Shown: positions 42,703 through 53,149, counted from the stretch's first letter. The stretch is DNA of 64,000 nt from Acidobacteriota bacterium (GCA_016184455.1 JACPCS010000111.1:1-64000), one strand, 5' to 3'. Notes: generated from the sequence alone by a model not told the origin. Numbers and translations: made by a program.

Positions 42703-45438
42703 TTACGCCGTGACCGGAACCCGTTCCATCGCGAAGACCTCGATCACGTCGCCGAGCTTGATGTCGTTGAAGCGCTCGAGGCCGATGCCGCACTCCAGGC
42801 CCGCCTTCACCTCCGACACGTCGTCCTTGAAGCGGCGCAGCGAGGCGATCTTGCCTTCGTAGACGACGACGTTGTCGCGCAGCAGGCGGACCTGCGTCTC
42901 GCCCTTGCGGGTGATCGTGCCGTCGGTCACCATGCAGCCGGCCACCGCGCCGACCTTGGGCACGCGGAACACTTCGCGGATTTCCGCCGTGCCGACCCGC
43001 ACTTCCTTGAACGTCGGCTCGAGCAGCCCCGCCATGCCCTTCTTGATCTCGTCGGTCACGTTGTAGATGACCGAGTGCAGGCGGATGTCGACCTGCTCGC
43101 GCTCGGCCATCTCGGCCGCGTTGCGATCGGGCCGCACGTTGAACCCGATGATGATCGCGTTCGACGCGGAGGCGAGCAGCACGTCCGACTCGTTGATGGC
43201 GCCGACGCCCGAGCGGATGATGTTGATCTTCACCTTGTCGTCCGACAGCTTCGTCAGCGTGTCGGCCAGCACCTCGGCCGACCCCTGAACGTCCGCTTTG
43301 ACGATGATCGGCAGCTCCTTGACGCCGCCTTCGGAGATCTGCTCCTTGAGCGACTCGAGCGTGAGCCGGCCGCCCTTGGCGCCGAGCGCCGCCTCCTTCG
43401 CGCGCGTCTGCCGGAAGGTCGCAATCTGACGCGCCTTGGCCGCGTCGGCGACCGTCTGGAACGGATCGCCCGGCTGCGGCAGGCTCGTGAGCCCGAGCAC
43501 CTCCACGGGCCTGGACGGCGCGGCGGACTTCACCGGCCGGCCGCGATCGTCGATGAGCGCGCGCACGCGGCCCACCACCGGGCCGGCAATGAAGTTGTCG
43601 CCGACGGTGAGCGTGCCGTCCTGGACCAGGACGGTCGCCACCGGTCCGCGGCCGCGATCGAGCTTCGCCTCCAGCACCGTGCCCGACGCGCTGCGCTTCG
43701 GGTTCGCCTTCAGCTCGAGGATGTCGGTCGAGAGCAGGATCATCTCGAGCAGGAGCTCGAGGTTCTGCCGCTTCTTGGCCGACACGGGCACCATGACCGT
43801 CTGGCCGCCCCATTCCTCGGGCACGAGGTTCAGCTCGGCGAGCTCGCGCTTGACGTTGTCGGGGTTCGCCTCGGGCTTGTCGATCTTGTTGATCGCCACC
43901 ACGATCGGCACGTTGGCGGCGCGCGCGTGATCGATCGCCTCGCGCGTCTGGGGCATGACGCCGTCATCGGCCGCGACGACGAGCACGACGACGTCGGTGA
44001 CCTTGGCGCCGCGGGCGCGCATCAGCGTGAACGCTTCGTGGCCCGGCGTATCGAGAAACACGACGCTGCGGCCGTCGGGCATCTCGACGTGATAGGCGCC
44101 GATGTGCTGCGTGATGCCGCCGGCCTCGCGCTCGGCGACGCGCGTCTCGCGGATCGCGTCGAGCAGCGACGTCTTGCCGTGATCGACGTGGCCCATCACG
44201 GTGACGACCGGGGCGCGCGACGCCAGATCCTCGGGCCGCGAGTCCTCGGTGGCCGCCGAGACGAGCTCCTCCTCGAAGCTCCGCACGGCGATGTCGGCGC
44301 CGAACTCGCGCGCGATGTCGCGCGCCGTGTCGATGTCGACCGTGCTGTTGATCGTCATCATCATGCGGCGCATCAACAGCTTCGCGAGCACGTCCTTCAC
44401 GCGCACGTCGAGCTTGTCCGCGAGGTCCTTCACGGTCATCCCCTCGGCCAGCGTGATCGTGCGCGTGATCGGCGGCGGCGCGGCCGGCGCGGCAGGCATC
44501 GACGGCGCCGACGGCCGCTCGCGGCGGCTCTGAACAGGGCGCTGCCCCGGCCGCTGCTGCCCGAATGGAGGCCGCTGCCCGAACGGCGGCCGCGGCGGCG
44601 GCATGCCCGGGCGGGCCTGCTGCGGACGGATCGGCTGCGACGGGAGCGGGCGCGGCCCGCCGAGCATACTTGGCGTCGTCGGGCGCGGCGGCGGCGGATA
44701 TGCCGGACGCGCGGCTGGAGTGGCCGCCCGCGCGCCGCCCGCGGCGCCGGATGTCGCAGCCGGAGCGGGTGCCGCCGGCTTCACGATGCGCGGCTGTCCC
44801 GCGACGGGACGCTTGGCCGGCGTGAGCGGCCGGGCAGGCTGCGGCGTTTGACCGGGCTCCTCGATGCGCAGCCGGATGGTCGGCGGCACGACGCGTCCCG
44901 GCATCGGCGGCAGCTCCGCCGGGGCCGGCGGCTCCTCGACCCGCGGGGCTTCTTCGACGGCAGGCTCCAAGGCTCGCGGAGCGGGCTCCACCGCAGGCGG
45001 CGGCGCCTCGGCGACGACGGGCGGCTGCGCGGCGCGCGCGGCCTCTTCAACCGGAGGCGGCGGCGCCGCAGGCGCGGGAGGCACTTCGGCCGCCGGCGAC
45101 GGCGGTGCTGGCGGAGGCGCCGCCGGCTTCACGGTCTTGACCAGCCGCGGCGGCCCGAGAACCGGGGTCGTCGGCTTCGGCGGCTCGACCTTGCGGGCGG
45201 GCGCCGCCTTCTTGCCTCCTCGCGCCGGGGCGGGCGTGTCGGCGAACAAGTCGCCGCCGGGCAGCGCGATGTTCCGCTGGCGCGCGATCCGCTCCACGAA
45301 CGAGCGTGCGACGACCTCCTCGATCGTGCTCGAGGCGCTCTTCAGCTCGATGCCGTGGTCGCGCTTGAGCAGCGCGAGCACTTCCTGGCTCGTCGTGCCG
45401 AGCAACTCCGCGACCTTGTAGATCCGAACAGTGGCCAA
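42703..45438 (-). CDS. infB: translation initiation factor IF-2
   Basis: A 911-residue GTPase that brings initiator tRNA to the ribosome. The first 60 residues ([20 protein letters not shown]) are the IF2N domain. A Pro/Ala-rich linker of about 280 residues follows. A second IF2N-like stretch then precedes the G domain with [29 protein letters not shown] and [11 protein letters not shown]. The C-terminal domains end in MERVPVTA. The long low-complexity linker is typical of GC-rich species. The stop touches the DUF503 start. Confidence 0.97.
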   Translation of the reverse strand: MATVRIYKVAELLGTTSQEVLALLKRDHGIELKSASSTIEEVVARSFVERIARQRNIALPGGDLFADTPAPARGGKKAAPARKVEPPKPTTPVLGPPRLVKTVKPAAPPPAPPSPAAEVPPAPAAPPPPVEEAARAAQPPVVAEAPPPAVEPAPRALEPAVEEAPRVEEPPAPAELPPMPGRVVPPTIRLRIEEPGQTPQPARPLTPAKRPVAGQPRIVKPAAPAPAATSGAAGGARAATPAARPAYPPPPRPTTPSMLGGPRPLPSQPIRPQQARPGMPPPRPPFGQRPPFGQQRPGQRPVQSRRERPSAPSMPAAPAAPPPITRTITLAEGMTVKDLADKLDVRVKDVLAKLLMRRMMMTINSTVDIDTARDIAREFGADIAVRSFEEELVSAATEDSRPEDLASRAPVVTVMGHVDHGKTSLLDAIRETRVAEREAGGITQHIGAYHVEMPDGRSVVFLDTPGHEAFTLMRARGAKVTDVVVLVVAADDGVMPQTREAIDHARAANVPIVVAINKIDKPEANPDNVKRELAELNLVPEEWGGQTVMVPVSAKKRQNLELLLEMILLSTDILELKANPKRSASGTVLEAKLDRGRGPVATVLVQDGTLTVGDNFIAGPVVGRVRALIDDRGRPVKSAAPSRPVEVLGLTSLPQPGDPFQTVADAAKARQIATFRQTRAKEAALGAKGGRLTLESLKEQISEGGVKELPIIVKADVQGSAEVLADTLTKLSDDKVKINIIRSGVGAINESDVLLASASNAIIIGFNVRPDRNAAEMAEREQVDIRLHSVIYNVTDEIKKGMAGLLEPTFKEVRVGTAEIREVFRVPKVGAVAGCMVTDGTITRKGETQVRLLRDNVVVYEGKIASLRRFKDDVSEVKAGLECGIGLERFNDIKLGDVIEVFAMERVPVTA

Positions 45439-45441
45439 ACG

Positions 45442-46710
45442 TCAGTCCTCGTGTGCCTTCGCTGTTTCCTCTTCGGGGGTCTTCGCCGCCTCGCCCTCGT
45501 CGACCGGTTCGGCGGGTTCCGCCTCTGCGGTCAGCGCTTCCGCCTCCGCGGTCAGCGCTTCCGCCTCCGCGCTTCCCGCGTCGGAGGACACGTCGGCGCT
45601 CTCGCCCTCGGCAGTGCCTTCGCCGATCTCGAGCGCGCCGAACTGCGCCTCGACCTCCTTGCGCTTCTCTTCCTCGCTCTTGATGTCGATGCGCCAGCCG
45701 GTGAGCTTCGCGGCCAGGCGCACGTTCTGTCCCTTCTTGCCGATGGCGAGCGACAGCTGCTTGTCCTCGACGACGACCTCCATCACGCGTTCCTTGTCGT
45801 CGACGATCGACACGCGCTGGACCTTCGCGGGGCTGAGCGCGTTGGTGACGAACACGACCGAATCGTCCGACCACTCGACGATGTCGATCTTCTCGCCGCG
45901 CAGCTCGCGGATGATCGCCTGGACGCGCGTGCCCTTCATGCCGACGCAGGCGCCCACCGGGTCGACGTCGCGCTCGCGCGAGTAGACGGCCACCTTCGCA
46001 CGGTCGCCCGCCTCGCGGACGGCGCCGCGGATCATCACGGTGCCGTCGTAGATCTCCGGCACTTCCTGCTCGAACAGCTTGATGAGCAGGGCCGGATCGG
46101 TGCGCGACAGCACGATCTGCGGCCCCTTGGCGCTGCGGTTCACGCCCTTGATCACGGCGCGGAGGCGCTCGCCCGGGCTGTAGCTCTCGGCGCGCGACTG
46201 CTCCTTGCGCGGGAGCACCGATTCGTGGCGCCCCTGGAGCTCAACAATGAGGTCGCCGTTCTCGAAGCGCTTGACCGTACCGTTGTGCACTTCGCCAACC
46301 CGCTGGTTGTACTCGGCGAAGATGTTCTCGCGCTCGGCCTCGCGCACCTTCTGGAAGATGACCTGCTTGGCCGTCTGCGCCGCAATCCGGCCGAGCACGT
46401 CGGTGCGCTTGGGGAACTCGATCTCCATGTCGACCTCGGCCTCGTCGCCGTAGAGCTCCTGCGCCTCTTTCAGCGAAATCTGCGTGGCCGGGTCGGTCAC
46501 GTCCGACACGATGTGCTTGACGGCGAACAGGTCGACCTGTCCGGTCTCCTGATTGAACCGCGCCTTCAGATCCTCGTGCGTCTCGTTCGTCTTGTAGTAC
46601 TTCCGCGACGCGGTGAGGACGGCGTCCTCGATCGCCGTGATGATCATGTCGGGCTCGATCCCCTTTTCCTTGGCGAGCGCCTCGATGGTTTGCATCAACG
46701 GATTAGCCAT
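45442..46710 (-). CDS. nusA: transcription termination/antitermination protein NusA
   Basis: A 422-residue RNA polymerase-binding protein. The N-terminal domain ([19 protein letters not shown]) is followed by an S1 domain ([20 protein letters not shown]) and two KH domains, with [20 protein letters not shown] in the first and [20 protein letters not shown] in the second. The C-terminal 60 residues are an acidic Ala/Glu-rich tail with a duplicated EALTAEA unit, not the AR repeats of E. coli NusA. It is three bases upstream of infB. Confidence 0.96.
   Translation of the reverse strand: MANPLMQTIEALAKEKGIEPDMIITAIEDAVLTASRKYYKTNETHEDLKARFNQETGQVDLFAVKHIVSDVTDPATQISLKEAQELYGDEAEVDMEIEFPKRTDVLGRIAAQTAKQVIFQKVREAERENIFAEYNQRVGEVHNGTVKRFENGDLIVELQGRHESVLPRKEQSRAESYSPGERLRAVIKGVNRSAKGPQIVLSRTDPALLIKLFEQEVPEIYDGTVMIRGAVREAGDRAKVAVYSRERDVDPVGACVGMKGTRVQAIIRELRGEKIDIVEWSDDSVVFVTNALSPAKVQRVSIVDDKERVMEVVVEDKQLSLAIGKKGQNVRLAAKLTGWRIDIKSEEEKRKEVEAQFGALEIGEGTAEGESADVSSDAGSAEAEALTAEAEALTAEAEPAEPVDEGEAAKTPEEETAKAHED
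45527..45568. repeat. tandem 21-base repeat in nusA
   Basis: GCGGTCAGCGCTTCCGCCTC plus C is present twice in direct tandem (45527-45547 and 45548-45568), encoding the EALTAEA duplication in the NusA tail. The unit is a multiple of three and keeps the frame. Confidence 0.85.
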
Positions 46711-46715
46711 AATTT

Positions 46716-47192
46716 CTAAAACTCGACTTCTAAGCGGCCGCGCGTGATCAGGGTCAGCGGCAGCCGGTGCACCCGGCCGTTGGGCGCCTCGAGCAGCACG
46801 TCGGTCTGGTCGACACCGCGCAGTCGCCCCTCGAATGCCTTCTGGTTGTCCACCGGCTCACCGACCACGATCTTGGCCAGGCGGCCGGTGAACCGCTCGT
46901 AGTCGTTCCGGTCGCGCAGCGGGCGGTCGAGGCCGGGCGACGAGACTTCGAGCGTGTACGCGAACTGGAGCGGATCCTCGACGTCGAGTATCGTGCTCAT
47001 CTCCTTGTTCACCTGCTCGCAGTCTTCGATGCTGACGCTCTCTTCCGGCGTCGCCGCGGGGCCGGGGCGATCGATGATCACCCGCACGACGTGTCCCGAT
47101 GCCTCGCGCCGGCTCTGCACGTCCCAGACGGTCAGGCCGCGCGACGCGGTGACCCGCTCCGCAATCGCGCGAATCTGCGCCAGCGGTTCCAT
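46716..47192 (-). CDS. rimP: ribosome maturation factor RimP
   Basis: A 158-residue protein needed for 30S maturation. MEPLAQIRAIAERVTASRGL starts the N-terminal domain; LDVEDPLQFAYTLEVSSPGL with DRPLRDRNDYERFTGRLAKI is diagnostic. ATG at 47192 is chosen: the frame remains open upstream but has no RimP character and crosses a terminator hairpin. It is the first gene of the rimP-nusA-infB operon. Confidence 0.94.
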   Translation of the reverse strand: MEPLAQIRAIAERVTASRGLTVWDVQSRREASGHVVRVIIDRPGPAATPEESVSIEDCEQVNKEMSTILDVEDPLQFAYTLEVSSPGLDRPLRDRNDYERFTGRLAKIVVGEPVDNQKAFEGRLRGVDQTDVLLEAPNGRVHRLPLTLITRGRLEVEF

Positions 47193-47214
47193 ACCGGACG
47201 TTGCGATCCGCCCA

Positions 47215-47242
47215 AATAAAAAAAGTGGGCACGGGCCCACTT
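47215..47242 (-). terminator. Rho-independent terminator / leader hairpin before rimP
   Basis: On the minus strand AAGTGGGC-CCGT-GCCCACTT is followed by a T-rich run ending ATTTG. It lies 38 bases after the rimO stop and 23 bases before the rimP ATG. It may end the rimO transcript or serve as an attenuator of the rimP-nusA operon. Confidence 0.8.
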
Positions 47243-47280
47243 GGAGTACTACTCCGCCTAGGTGACGACCCTTGAGCGTA

Positions 47281-48708
47281 TCACATCCCGGACTGATCCG
47301 CGAGGGGGCGTGCAACGAGGTCGTACGCGCGGCTGTCGACGATCTCGACATCGAGGAACGCGCCGGCGGCCACCGCGGCGGGATCGCAACCGGTGAGATA
47401 GACGACCGGATCGATCTCCGGCGCCTGACCTTCGAGGCGCCCCCGAAGCACGAGCTCATGCTCGGCGGACGGCCCATCAACCAGAATTCGCGTCCGGGTG
47501 CCGACACGCGCCGCGTGCGCGCGCGCGACGATTCGCTTCTGCGTCCGCATGAGACGGTCGCGCCGCGCCCGCTTCACCGGCGCAGGCACGTCGTCAGCCA
47601 GGCCGTACGCCGAGGTGCCCTCCTCGTGCGAGTAGGTGAAGACGCCCACGTGATCGAACCCGACCCCTTCGACGAAACTCAACAGTTCATCGACGTCGCG
47701 CTCGGTCTCTCCGGGGAAGCCGACGATGAAGGTGGTGCGCAGGGCCACGCCGGGCAGAGACGTGCGGATGCGGTCGAGCAGGCGCTCGTACGCCGCGCGC
47801 GTGCCGGGGCGCTTCATCCGCGCGAGGACCGCGTCCGAGGCGTGCTGCAGCGGCAGGTCGATGTACTTGCAGACCTTCTCGCTCTCGCCGATCGCGTCGA
47901 GCACGTCGTCGCCGATCGTCGTCGGGTAGAGATAGAGCATCCGGATCCACTCGAGCCCCTCGACGCGGTTCAGATCGCGCAGCAGGCGCGCGAGCGCGCC
48001 GCGCTCGCCGCGGTCGATGCCGTAGAAGGTGGTGTCCTGCGAGATCAGCAGGAGCTCCTTGACCCCCTGCGACGCCAGCCGCTCGGCCTCGCCGACGATC
48101 GAGTCCGCCGGACGGCTGCGGTACCGGCCGCGCAGCTGCGGGATGATGCAGAAGGCGCACGTGTAGTCGCAGCCTTCGGCCACTTTGACGTACGCGTAGT
48201 GGCGGGGCGTCGCCAGCAGCCGTGGAGTATTCGAGTCGTAGATGTAGGTCGGAAGGTCTCTCGTCTCTGGTCTCTGGTCGATGGTCCCGACCGGTTCGCC
48301 GTTCGAACGCAGCACGGGTACGTAGGCCGGGTCTCGCGGCGCGCACGATCCAGGCGCCGCAGACCCGGCATCGATCGCCCTGACGATCTCCGGCACCTCC
48401 CCCGTCCCGATGATCGCGTCGATTTCGGGAATCTCCGCGCGCAGCTCGTCGCGGTACCGCTCGGCCAGGCACCCGGCGACCACGAGCCTGCGGCAGGTGC
48501 CGCGCTTCTTGTGCTCGGCCATCTCGAGGATCGCGTCGATCGACTCCCGCTTCGCGCGATCGATGAACGCGCACGTATTGACGATGAGGACGTCGGCGTC
48601 CGCCGCGTCGCGCGTGAGCTGGTGACCGGCCTGCCGGGCGAGCCCGAGCATCACCTCGGAGTCGACGAGGTTCTTCGGGCAGCCGAGCGAGACCATTCCA
48701 ATCTTCAT
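47281..48708 (-). CDS. rimO: ribosomal protein S12 methylthiotransferase RimO, with an insertion
   Basis: A 475-residue radical SAM enzyme that methylthiolates an aspartate of S12. The N-terminal cluster ligands are C10, C46 and C80. The radical SAM cysteines are C180, C184 and C187 in CDYTCAFC. VGFPGETERDVDELLSFVEG and the TRAM domain follow. Residues about 117-157 are longer than usual; GTIDQRPETRDLPTY is encoded by a family J repeat. The insertion lies between the N-terminal and radical SAM domains and keeps the frame. Spacing to the flanking genes suggests a single-gene unit. Confidence 0.94.
   Translation of the reverse strand: MKIGMVSLGCPKNLVDSEVMLGLARQAGHQLTRDAADADVLIVNTCAFIDRAKRESIDAILEMAEHKKRGTCRRLVVAGCLAERYRDELRAEIPEIDAIIGTGEVPEIVRAIDAGSAAPGSCAPRDPAYVPVLRSNGEPVGTIDQRPETRDLPTYIYDSNTPRLLATPRHYAYVKVAEGCDYTCAFCIIPQLRGRYRSRPADSIVGEAERLASQGVKELLLISQDTTFYGIDRGERGALARLLRDLNRVEGLEWIRMLYLYPTTIGDDVLDAIGESEKVCKYIDLPLQHASDAVLARMKRPGTRAAYERLLDRIRTSLPGVALRTTFIVGFPGETERDVDELLSFVEGVGFDHVGVFTYSHEEGTSAYGLADDVPAPVKRARRDRLMRTQKRIVARAHAARVGTRTRILVDGPSAEHELVLRGRLEGQAPEIDPVVYLTGCDPAAVAAGAFLDVEIVDSRAYDLVARPLADQSGM
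48243..48290. repeat. family J element inside rimO
   Basis: Tandem TCTCTGGTC units (TCTCTGGTCTCTGGTC) lie between GTAGGTCGG and CCCGACCGG, whose GGTCGG/CCGACC ends are complementary. It codes for GTIDQRPETRDLPTY on the minus strand. Confidence 0.55.
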
Positions 48709-48776
48709 GTGACAGATCTACTGGACCGTATCAACGGATGCACTACCACCTGCGGCAACTCTTCGACCGCCATGGC

Positions 48777-48803
48777 GCTGGCCGCGACAACGGAGCGGCC
48801 AGC
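48777..48803 (+). other. hairpin in the asnS leader
   Basis: GCTGGCCGC (48777-48785) pairs perfectly with GCGGCCAGC (48795-48803), loop GACAACGGA, followed by TCTGTTTTG. It resembles a weak terminator or attenuator 65 bases before the asnS start. Confidence 0.45.
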
Positions 48804-48868
48804 TCTGTTTTGCGAAGAGCGTCACCAGTAAGGATACTCGACGGATCACGGATAATCGTGAATACGGT

Positions 48869-50287
48869 ATGCGCACCACTGAACACGTCGACGTCTCGTC
48901 GGTGCTCAAGGGAGCGGTCCCACTCGGAAGCGTCGTGACGGTTCGGGGCTGGGTGCGGACGCGGCGCGATTCGAAGGCGGGTGTGTCGTTCATTCATCTT
49001 CATGACGGGTCCTGTTTCGACCCGCTGCAGGTCGTGGCCCCGGCCGCCCTGCCGAACTACGAGAGCGAGATCCGCAAGCTGAGCTCGGGGTGCTCGATGA
49101 TCGCCCGCGGCACCGTGACGGCCAGCCAGGGGGCGGGCCAGGCGGTCGAGCTGCAGGCCGACCACATCGAGGTCGTCGGATGGGTAGACGACCCGGAGGC
49201 GTACCCCATTCAGCCCAAGCGCGCCTCGTTCGAGTACCTGCGCGAGGTCGCGCACCTGCGGGCCAGAACGAACACGCTTGGTGCGGTGGCCCGCGTCCGC
49301 CACAGCCTGAGCCTGGCGATCCACCGCTACTTCCACGAGAACGGGTTCTTCTGGATCCACACGCCCATCATCACGGCGAGCGACGCGGAGGGCGCGGGCG
49401 AGATGTTCCGCGTCAGCGCGCTCGATCTGGCGAATCTCGCGGCCATTCCACGGGCGCCAGACGGGCGGACCGACTTCGGTCCGGACTTCTTCGGCCGGGA
49501 GGCATTTCTCACGGTGAGCGGGCAGCTGAACGTCGAGACGTACTGTTGCGCGCTCTCGAAGGTGTACACGTTCGGGCCGACGTTCCGCGCCGAGAACAGC
49601 AACACCAGCCGCCATCTCGCCGAATTCTGGATGGTGGAGCCCGAGATCGCGTTCGCGGATCTCGCCGCCGACGCCGACCTGGCGGAGTCGTTCCTCAGGT
49701 ACATCTTCACGGCGCTCCTCAACGAGCGCGGCGACGACCTCACGTTCTTCGCGGACCGCATCGACAAGCAGTGCATCAGCCGGCTCGAGGCATTCGTCGC
49801 CTCCACCTTCGAGCGGATGTCCTACACCGACGCGGTGGCGGCACTCGAGAAGAGCGGCCGGACGTTCGAGTTCCCGGTCTCGTGGGGCATGGACCTGCAG
49901 TCGGAGCACGAGCGCTGGCTGACCGAGGAGCACGTCAACGGGCCCGTGGTCGTGATGAACTACCCGAAGCACATCAAGGCGTTCTACATGCGCCTGAACG
50001 ACGACGGCAGGACGGTTGCGGCGATGGACGTCCTGGCGCCGGGTATCGGCGAAATCATCGGTGGCTCGCAGCGCGAGGAACGGCTCGACGCTCTCGACCG
50101 CCGGCTGGTGGAGCTGGGCCTGGATCCGCAGGTCTACTGGTGGTACCGCGACCTGCGGCGGTATGGCACCGTGCCGCACGCCGGGTTCGGCCTCGGCCTC
50201 GAGCGCACGCTGCTGTATGCGACGGGGATGGCGAACATCCGCGACGTCATTCCGTTCCCCCGGACGCCGGGACACGCCACGTTCTAG
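48869..50287 (+). CDS. asnS: asparaginyl-tRNA synthetase
   Basis: A 472-residue class IIb synthetase. The N-terminal OB fold ([20 protein letters not shown]) binds the anticodon. Motif 2 is [20 protein letters not shown] and motif 3 [20 protein letters not shown]. The segment [19 protein letters not shown] and the lack of an aspartate-specific insertion mark AsnRS rather than AspRS. Its presence means the organism can charge tRNA-Asn directly. The gene has a 160-base leader with a hairpin. Confidence 0.96.
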   Translation: MRTTEHVDVSSVLKGAVPLGSVVTVRGWVRTRRDSKAGVSFIHLHDGSCFDPLQVVAPAALPNYESEIRKLSSGCSMIARGTVTASQGAGQAVELQADHIEVVGWVDDPEAYPIQPKRASFEYLREVAHLRARTNTLGAVARVRHSLSLAIHRYFHENGFFWIHTPIITASDAEGAGEMFRVSALDLANLAAIPRAPDGRTDFGPDFFGREAFLTVSGQLNVETYCCALSKVYTFGPTFRAENSNTSRHLAEFWMVEPEIAFADLAADADLAESFLRYIFTALLNERGDDLTFFADRIDKQCISRLEAFVASTFERMSYTDAVAALEKSGRTFEFPVSWGMDLQSEHERWLTEEHVNGPVVVMNYPKHIKAFYMRLNDDGRTVAAMDVLAPGIGEIIGGSQREERLDALDRRLVELGLDPQVYWWYRDLRRYGTVPHAGFGLGLERTLLYATGMANIRDVIPFPRTPGHATF

Positions 50288-50326
50288 CCGGTAGCCGGTA
50301 GCCAGTAGCCGGTAGCTGGTAGCGTC
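50287..50326. repeat. family C repeat
   Basis: Four TAGCCGGTAGC or TAGCCAGTAGC units in direct order fill the space between the asnS stop and the end of the epimerase gene. The family is also present at 14.8, 56.7 and 63.1 kb. Confidence 0.75.
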
Positions 50327-51176
50327 AGAACGTCACGAACGTCTTCTCCAGCCGCTCGCGCGCGGCCGCCGACCGCCGCAGCACGTCGATCGGGTCTCCG
50401 GTATCCGCCACTTCCAGCATGAGCATGCCGTCGTAGCCGATCTTCTGCGTCGCCATCATGGCGGCGTCCCAGTTGATCGTCCCGCCGAATGGCACCAGGT
50501 GCTCGTCGTCGCGCCCGTGGTTGTCGTGTACGTGCGTGGTCCAGAGGTGACCGGAGATCGCCTCGATCGCCTCACCGAGATCGCCCATCAGGTGCGCGTG
50601 ACCGTAGTCGAGACAGATGCCGAGATCGAGGCCCTCGAGCTGCTCCTCGAGCAGTTCGACAAGCCTCGGGGGGGTCGAGAGCAGGTTGGGAATGACTTCG
50701 ACCGCGACGCGCACACCGACCGCGGCCGCCAGCGACCCGATCTCTTCGAGACTGCGGCGAGCGGCCTCGGGCCGGTTCTCCGATCCGGCCTGCGGCGCTC
50801 CCGCGGGAAGGCCCATGTGGACCACGAGGAACCGATAGGGCAGGCGGCGCGCGACCTCCAGTGCCGCGGCGGTCTCGGCAATCGCGGCGGCGCGCCGTGT
50901 TTCGTCGCCGCAGGCGTTCGAGAACGGTCCAATCCACTGTCCGCGCCGCAGCCCCTCGAAGATCGGCGCGTGCATCGAGTGGAGCTCGAGGCGCGTATCG
51001 GCGAGCCATTCGCCGAGCGTGTCGATGGCCCGCTCGTCGCGGTAGTCGAAGTGCGAGCGTGTGGCGAACAGTTCGATCGCGTCGAAGCCGTGCGCCGCGA
51101 TATGCACGAGGTGGTCGCGGGTCAGCCGCGACTCGTGAAACAGGTGCGTCGAGACGCCGAAACGGTGCTCAGCCAC
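50325..51176 (-). CDS. sugar phosphate isomerase/epimerase
   Basis: A 283-residue TIM-barrel enzyme of the xylose isomerase-like family. Characteristic strands are HGFDAIELFATRSHFDY, LRLELHSMHAPIFEGL, VAVEVIPNLLS and LDLGICLDYGHAHLMG, with WTTHVHDNHGRDDEH near the end. The Glu, Asp and His residues in these are the metal ligands. No signal peptide, in contrast to the paralogue at 31.6 kb. The neighbouring sugar kinase and nucleotidyltransferase may handle related substrates. Confidence 0.87.
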   Translation of the reverse strand: MAEHRFGVSTHLFHESRLTRDHLVHIAAHGFDAIELFATRSHFDYRDERAIDTLGEWLADTRLELHSMHAPIFEGLRRGQWIGPFSNACGDETRRAAAIAETAAALEVARRLPYRFLVVHMGLPAGAPQAGSENRPEAARRSLEEIGSLAAAVGVRVAVEVIPNLLSTPPRLVELLEEQLEGLDLGICLDYGHAHLMGDLGEAIEAISGHLWTTHVHDNHGRDDEHLVPFGGTINWDAAMMATQKIGYDGMLMLEVADTGDPIDVLRRSAAARERLEKTFVTF

Positions 51177-51194
51177 ACAATCAATGGTAACCCC

Positions 51195-52211
51195 TCATCG
51201 CAATTCTTCGAGATGTTCGGCGAGCAGGTCGCGCAGGCCGGCGAACCGGTCGTACCGCGCGAGATTCGCCCGCACGTAGTTCAGCGTGCGCGGGATGTAC
51301 TGGATGTAGACCGTATTGCCGCGCGCCGTCGTCTGGTAGCCGAACGTGCCGAGCGCCTTGAGGTTGCGCTGGAGCGCCATCACGTCGAAGCGCCGGCGGA
51401 AATCACGGTCTTCGGCGTCGGCCACCCCGCGCTTGGCCAGGAAGAAGGCGATCAGCTGGTCGACCTGCGCCTCGCTGAAGTCGGCGTACGAGTCGCGGAG
51501 CAGCGACGCGAGATCGTAGGTGTCGGGCCCCATCCGCGCGTCCTGGAAATCGATGATGTAGAGGCTTCCGCCGTGCACCATCAGATTGCGGCTGTGGTAG
51601 TCGCGGTGGCACAGCACACGCGGCTCGGCTGCGAGCTCTTCGGCGATCACGGCGTACTCGCGGGCGAGCGCCTCGCGCGACGGGTCGGTCGGCGCGGCGC
51701 CGCGATACGCCTCGAGGAAGTGCTTCGTGAAGAACTGGAGCTCCCACGTGAGCTTCTCGACGTCGAACGCGACGCCGTACGGGACGTACTCCGGCGACGC
51801 GAGCTCACCACCGCGGCGCTGAATCGTCGTGAGGAAGCCGACCGCTTCCCGGTAGATCGCGTCGTGCTCGGCGGGGGAAGCCGCGCCGACGTGCGCCTGC
51901 AGGGTGACGTCCCCGAGATCCTCGAGCGCGATGATGCCGAGCGAGTCGGAGTGGTGCAGGACGGCCGGGACGGGCACCGGCATCGCCGCGAACAGCCGCG
52001 CCACGTTGACGAACGGCAGCATCTCGAACGCAATCGGTCCCGGATGGACGGCGAGCACCTGCGACGGTCCCTCCCGGAACAGGATGCGGAAGTACTGCCG
52101 GTCCGAGGCATCGCCGGTGAGCGGCACCACGCGCGCGAGCCGACCGGCGGGCCCGGTCTCGGCCAGGAACCGGTCGATTCGGGCTCGAAGCCCGCCGCGA
52201 TCCGTCGTCAT
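51195..52211 (-). CDS. aminoglycoside phosphotransferase-family sugar kinase (AmgK-like)
   Basis: A 338-residue kinase of the APH fold. The catalytic loop is HRDYHSRNLMVHGG and the metal aspartate is in IIDFQDARMGP; LTGDASDRQYFRI near the N-terminus is the glycine-rich loop typical of AmgK. AmgK phosphorylates MurNAc and GlcNAc at the anomeric position in cell-wall recycling. The overlapping next gene encodes a MurU-like nucleotidyltransferase, which supports this assignment. Confidence 0.87.
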   Translation of the reverse strand: MTTDRGGLRARIDRFLAETGPAGRLARVVPLTGDASDRQYFRILFREGPSQVLAVHPGPIAFEMLPFVNVARLFAAMPVPVPAVLHHSDSLGIIALEDLGDVTLQAHVGAASPAEHDAIYREAVGFLTTIQRRGGELASPEYVPYGVAFDVEKLTWELQFFTKHFLEAYRGAAPTDPSREALAREYAVIAEELAAEPRVLCHRDYHSRNLMVHGGSLYIIDFQDARMGPDTYDLASLLRDSYADFSEAQVDQLIAFFLAKRGVADAEDRDFRRRFDVMALQRNLKALGTFGYQTTARGNTVYIQYIPRTLNYVRANLARYDRFAGLRDLLAEHLEELR

Positions 52212-53149
52212 CGGATCGATGCTACCGCGAGGTGGCCGACCCGTTCCTCATGGGCGAGCAGCCCCCCTTCCGCGCGTCGAAGCGTCACCGCTGTCCAGGT
52301 CGTGCCGTCGGGCACCCGCACGCGGTCGGCGACGACGCAGCCCCGCAGCGCAGCCTCGGGGCCAACCTCGACATCGTCCCAGAGGACGGAGTCTTCCACG
52401 CGAGCGGTACTGGCGACGTGCGTCCGCGAGCCACGGAGGACGCCGGCCGTGCCGGCCGCAAGCCGCAGCGAGGTCCGGAGGTAGTCCTCTGGCGTGCCGA
52501 TGTCGAGAAACGCCGCGTTCGTCACGAACGCACGCACAGAGCCGGGCAAAGTGTCGATCAGCCGCGGATAGAGCTGCAAGAACGATTCGGCGGGTTCCCC
52601 AGGCGGCAGCGAGGCGAATGCGGCTGCCTCGGCGGCCTGCATCCCCACGAAGTGAAAAGAGCCGATGGACGCGCCGCGTCTGGCAAATCCAGTCACCGTG
52701 CCATCGGCGTCGACCAGCACGCCTCCATACTTCTCGGGCTCGGTGTTCGGCACGACCGCCATCGTCACCAGCGCCCGCGTGCGGCGATGCACGGCGACGA
52801 ACGCGGCCACGTCGACGTCGGCCAGCGTGTCGCCGTTGACGATGAGGAAGGAAGACGGAAGAAGGTCCAGCGCCTGTCGCGGCCCGCCGGCCGAGCCGAG
52901 AACCGGCATCTCCCAGGAATAGCGGACGCGCAGACCGAGGTCGCTGCCGTCGCCCACCTCGCGCGTGATCGTGTGCGGCAGATGGTGCAGGTTGAGCACG
53001 GCATCGCGGATGCCGGCCGTCTGCAGCTGGCGGAGGATGCGGCGGACGAGCGCCTCGCCGGCGACCGGCATCGCGGCCTTGGCGCGAACGAACGAGAGGG
53101 GGCGGAGGCGGGTGGCGAGCCCGGCCGTCAGGACGAGCGCGGAGGTCAT
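52208..53149 (-). CDS. sugar-1-phosphate nucleotidyltransferase (MurU-like)
   Basis: A 313-residue nucleotidyltransferase. The N-terminal signature is LTAGLATRLRPLSFVRAKAA (a variant of GGxGTRLxPLT), with FLIVNGDTLADVDV binding metal and sugar nucleotide. It overlaps the kinase gene by four bases. With AmgK it would form UDP-MurNAc from recycled MurNAc, bypassing de novo synthesis. The C-terminal part could add a left-handed beta-helix-like segment. Substrate is inferred from the gene pair. Confidence 0.87.
   Translation of the reverse strand: MTSALVLTAGLATRLRPLSFVRAKAAMPVAGEALVRRILRQLQTAGIRDAVLNLHHLPHTITREVGDGSDLGLRVRYSWEMPVLGSAGGPRQALDLLPSSFLIVNGDTLADVDVAAFVAVHRRTRALVTMAVVPNTEPEKYGGVLVDADGTVTGFARRGASIGSFHFVGMQAAEAAAFASLPPGEPAESFLQLYPRLIDTLPGSVRAFVTNAAFLDIGTPEDYLRTSLRLAAGTAGVLRGSRTHVASTARVEDSVLWDDVEVGPEAALRGCVVADRVRVPDGTTWTAVTLRRAEGGLLAHEERVGHLAVASIR

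Noticed and set aside
42511-46719. A very long open frame on the plus strand opposite infB and nusA
   Set aside because: The minus-strand proteins are unmistakable IF-2 and NusA. The opposite frame is rich in Arg, His, Leu and Asp, as expected for a shadow in GC-rich DNA.
48709-48868. T-box leader before asnS
   Set aside because: A hairpin followed by TCTGTTTTG is present, but I could not find the conserved T-box sequence or a specifier stem.
50287-50326. Possible CRISPR array from repeated TAGCCGGTAGC units
   Set aside because: Units are short, imperfect and without spacers of uniform length; no cas genes. The same units occur elsewhere as hairpins.
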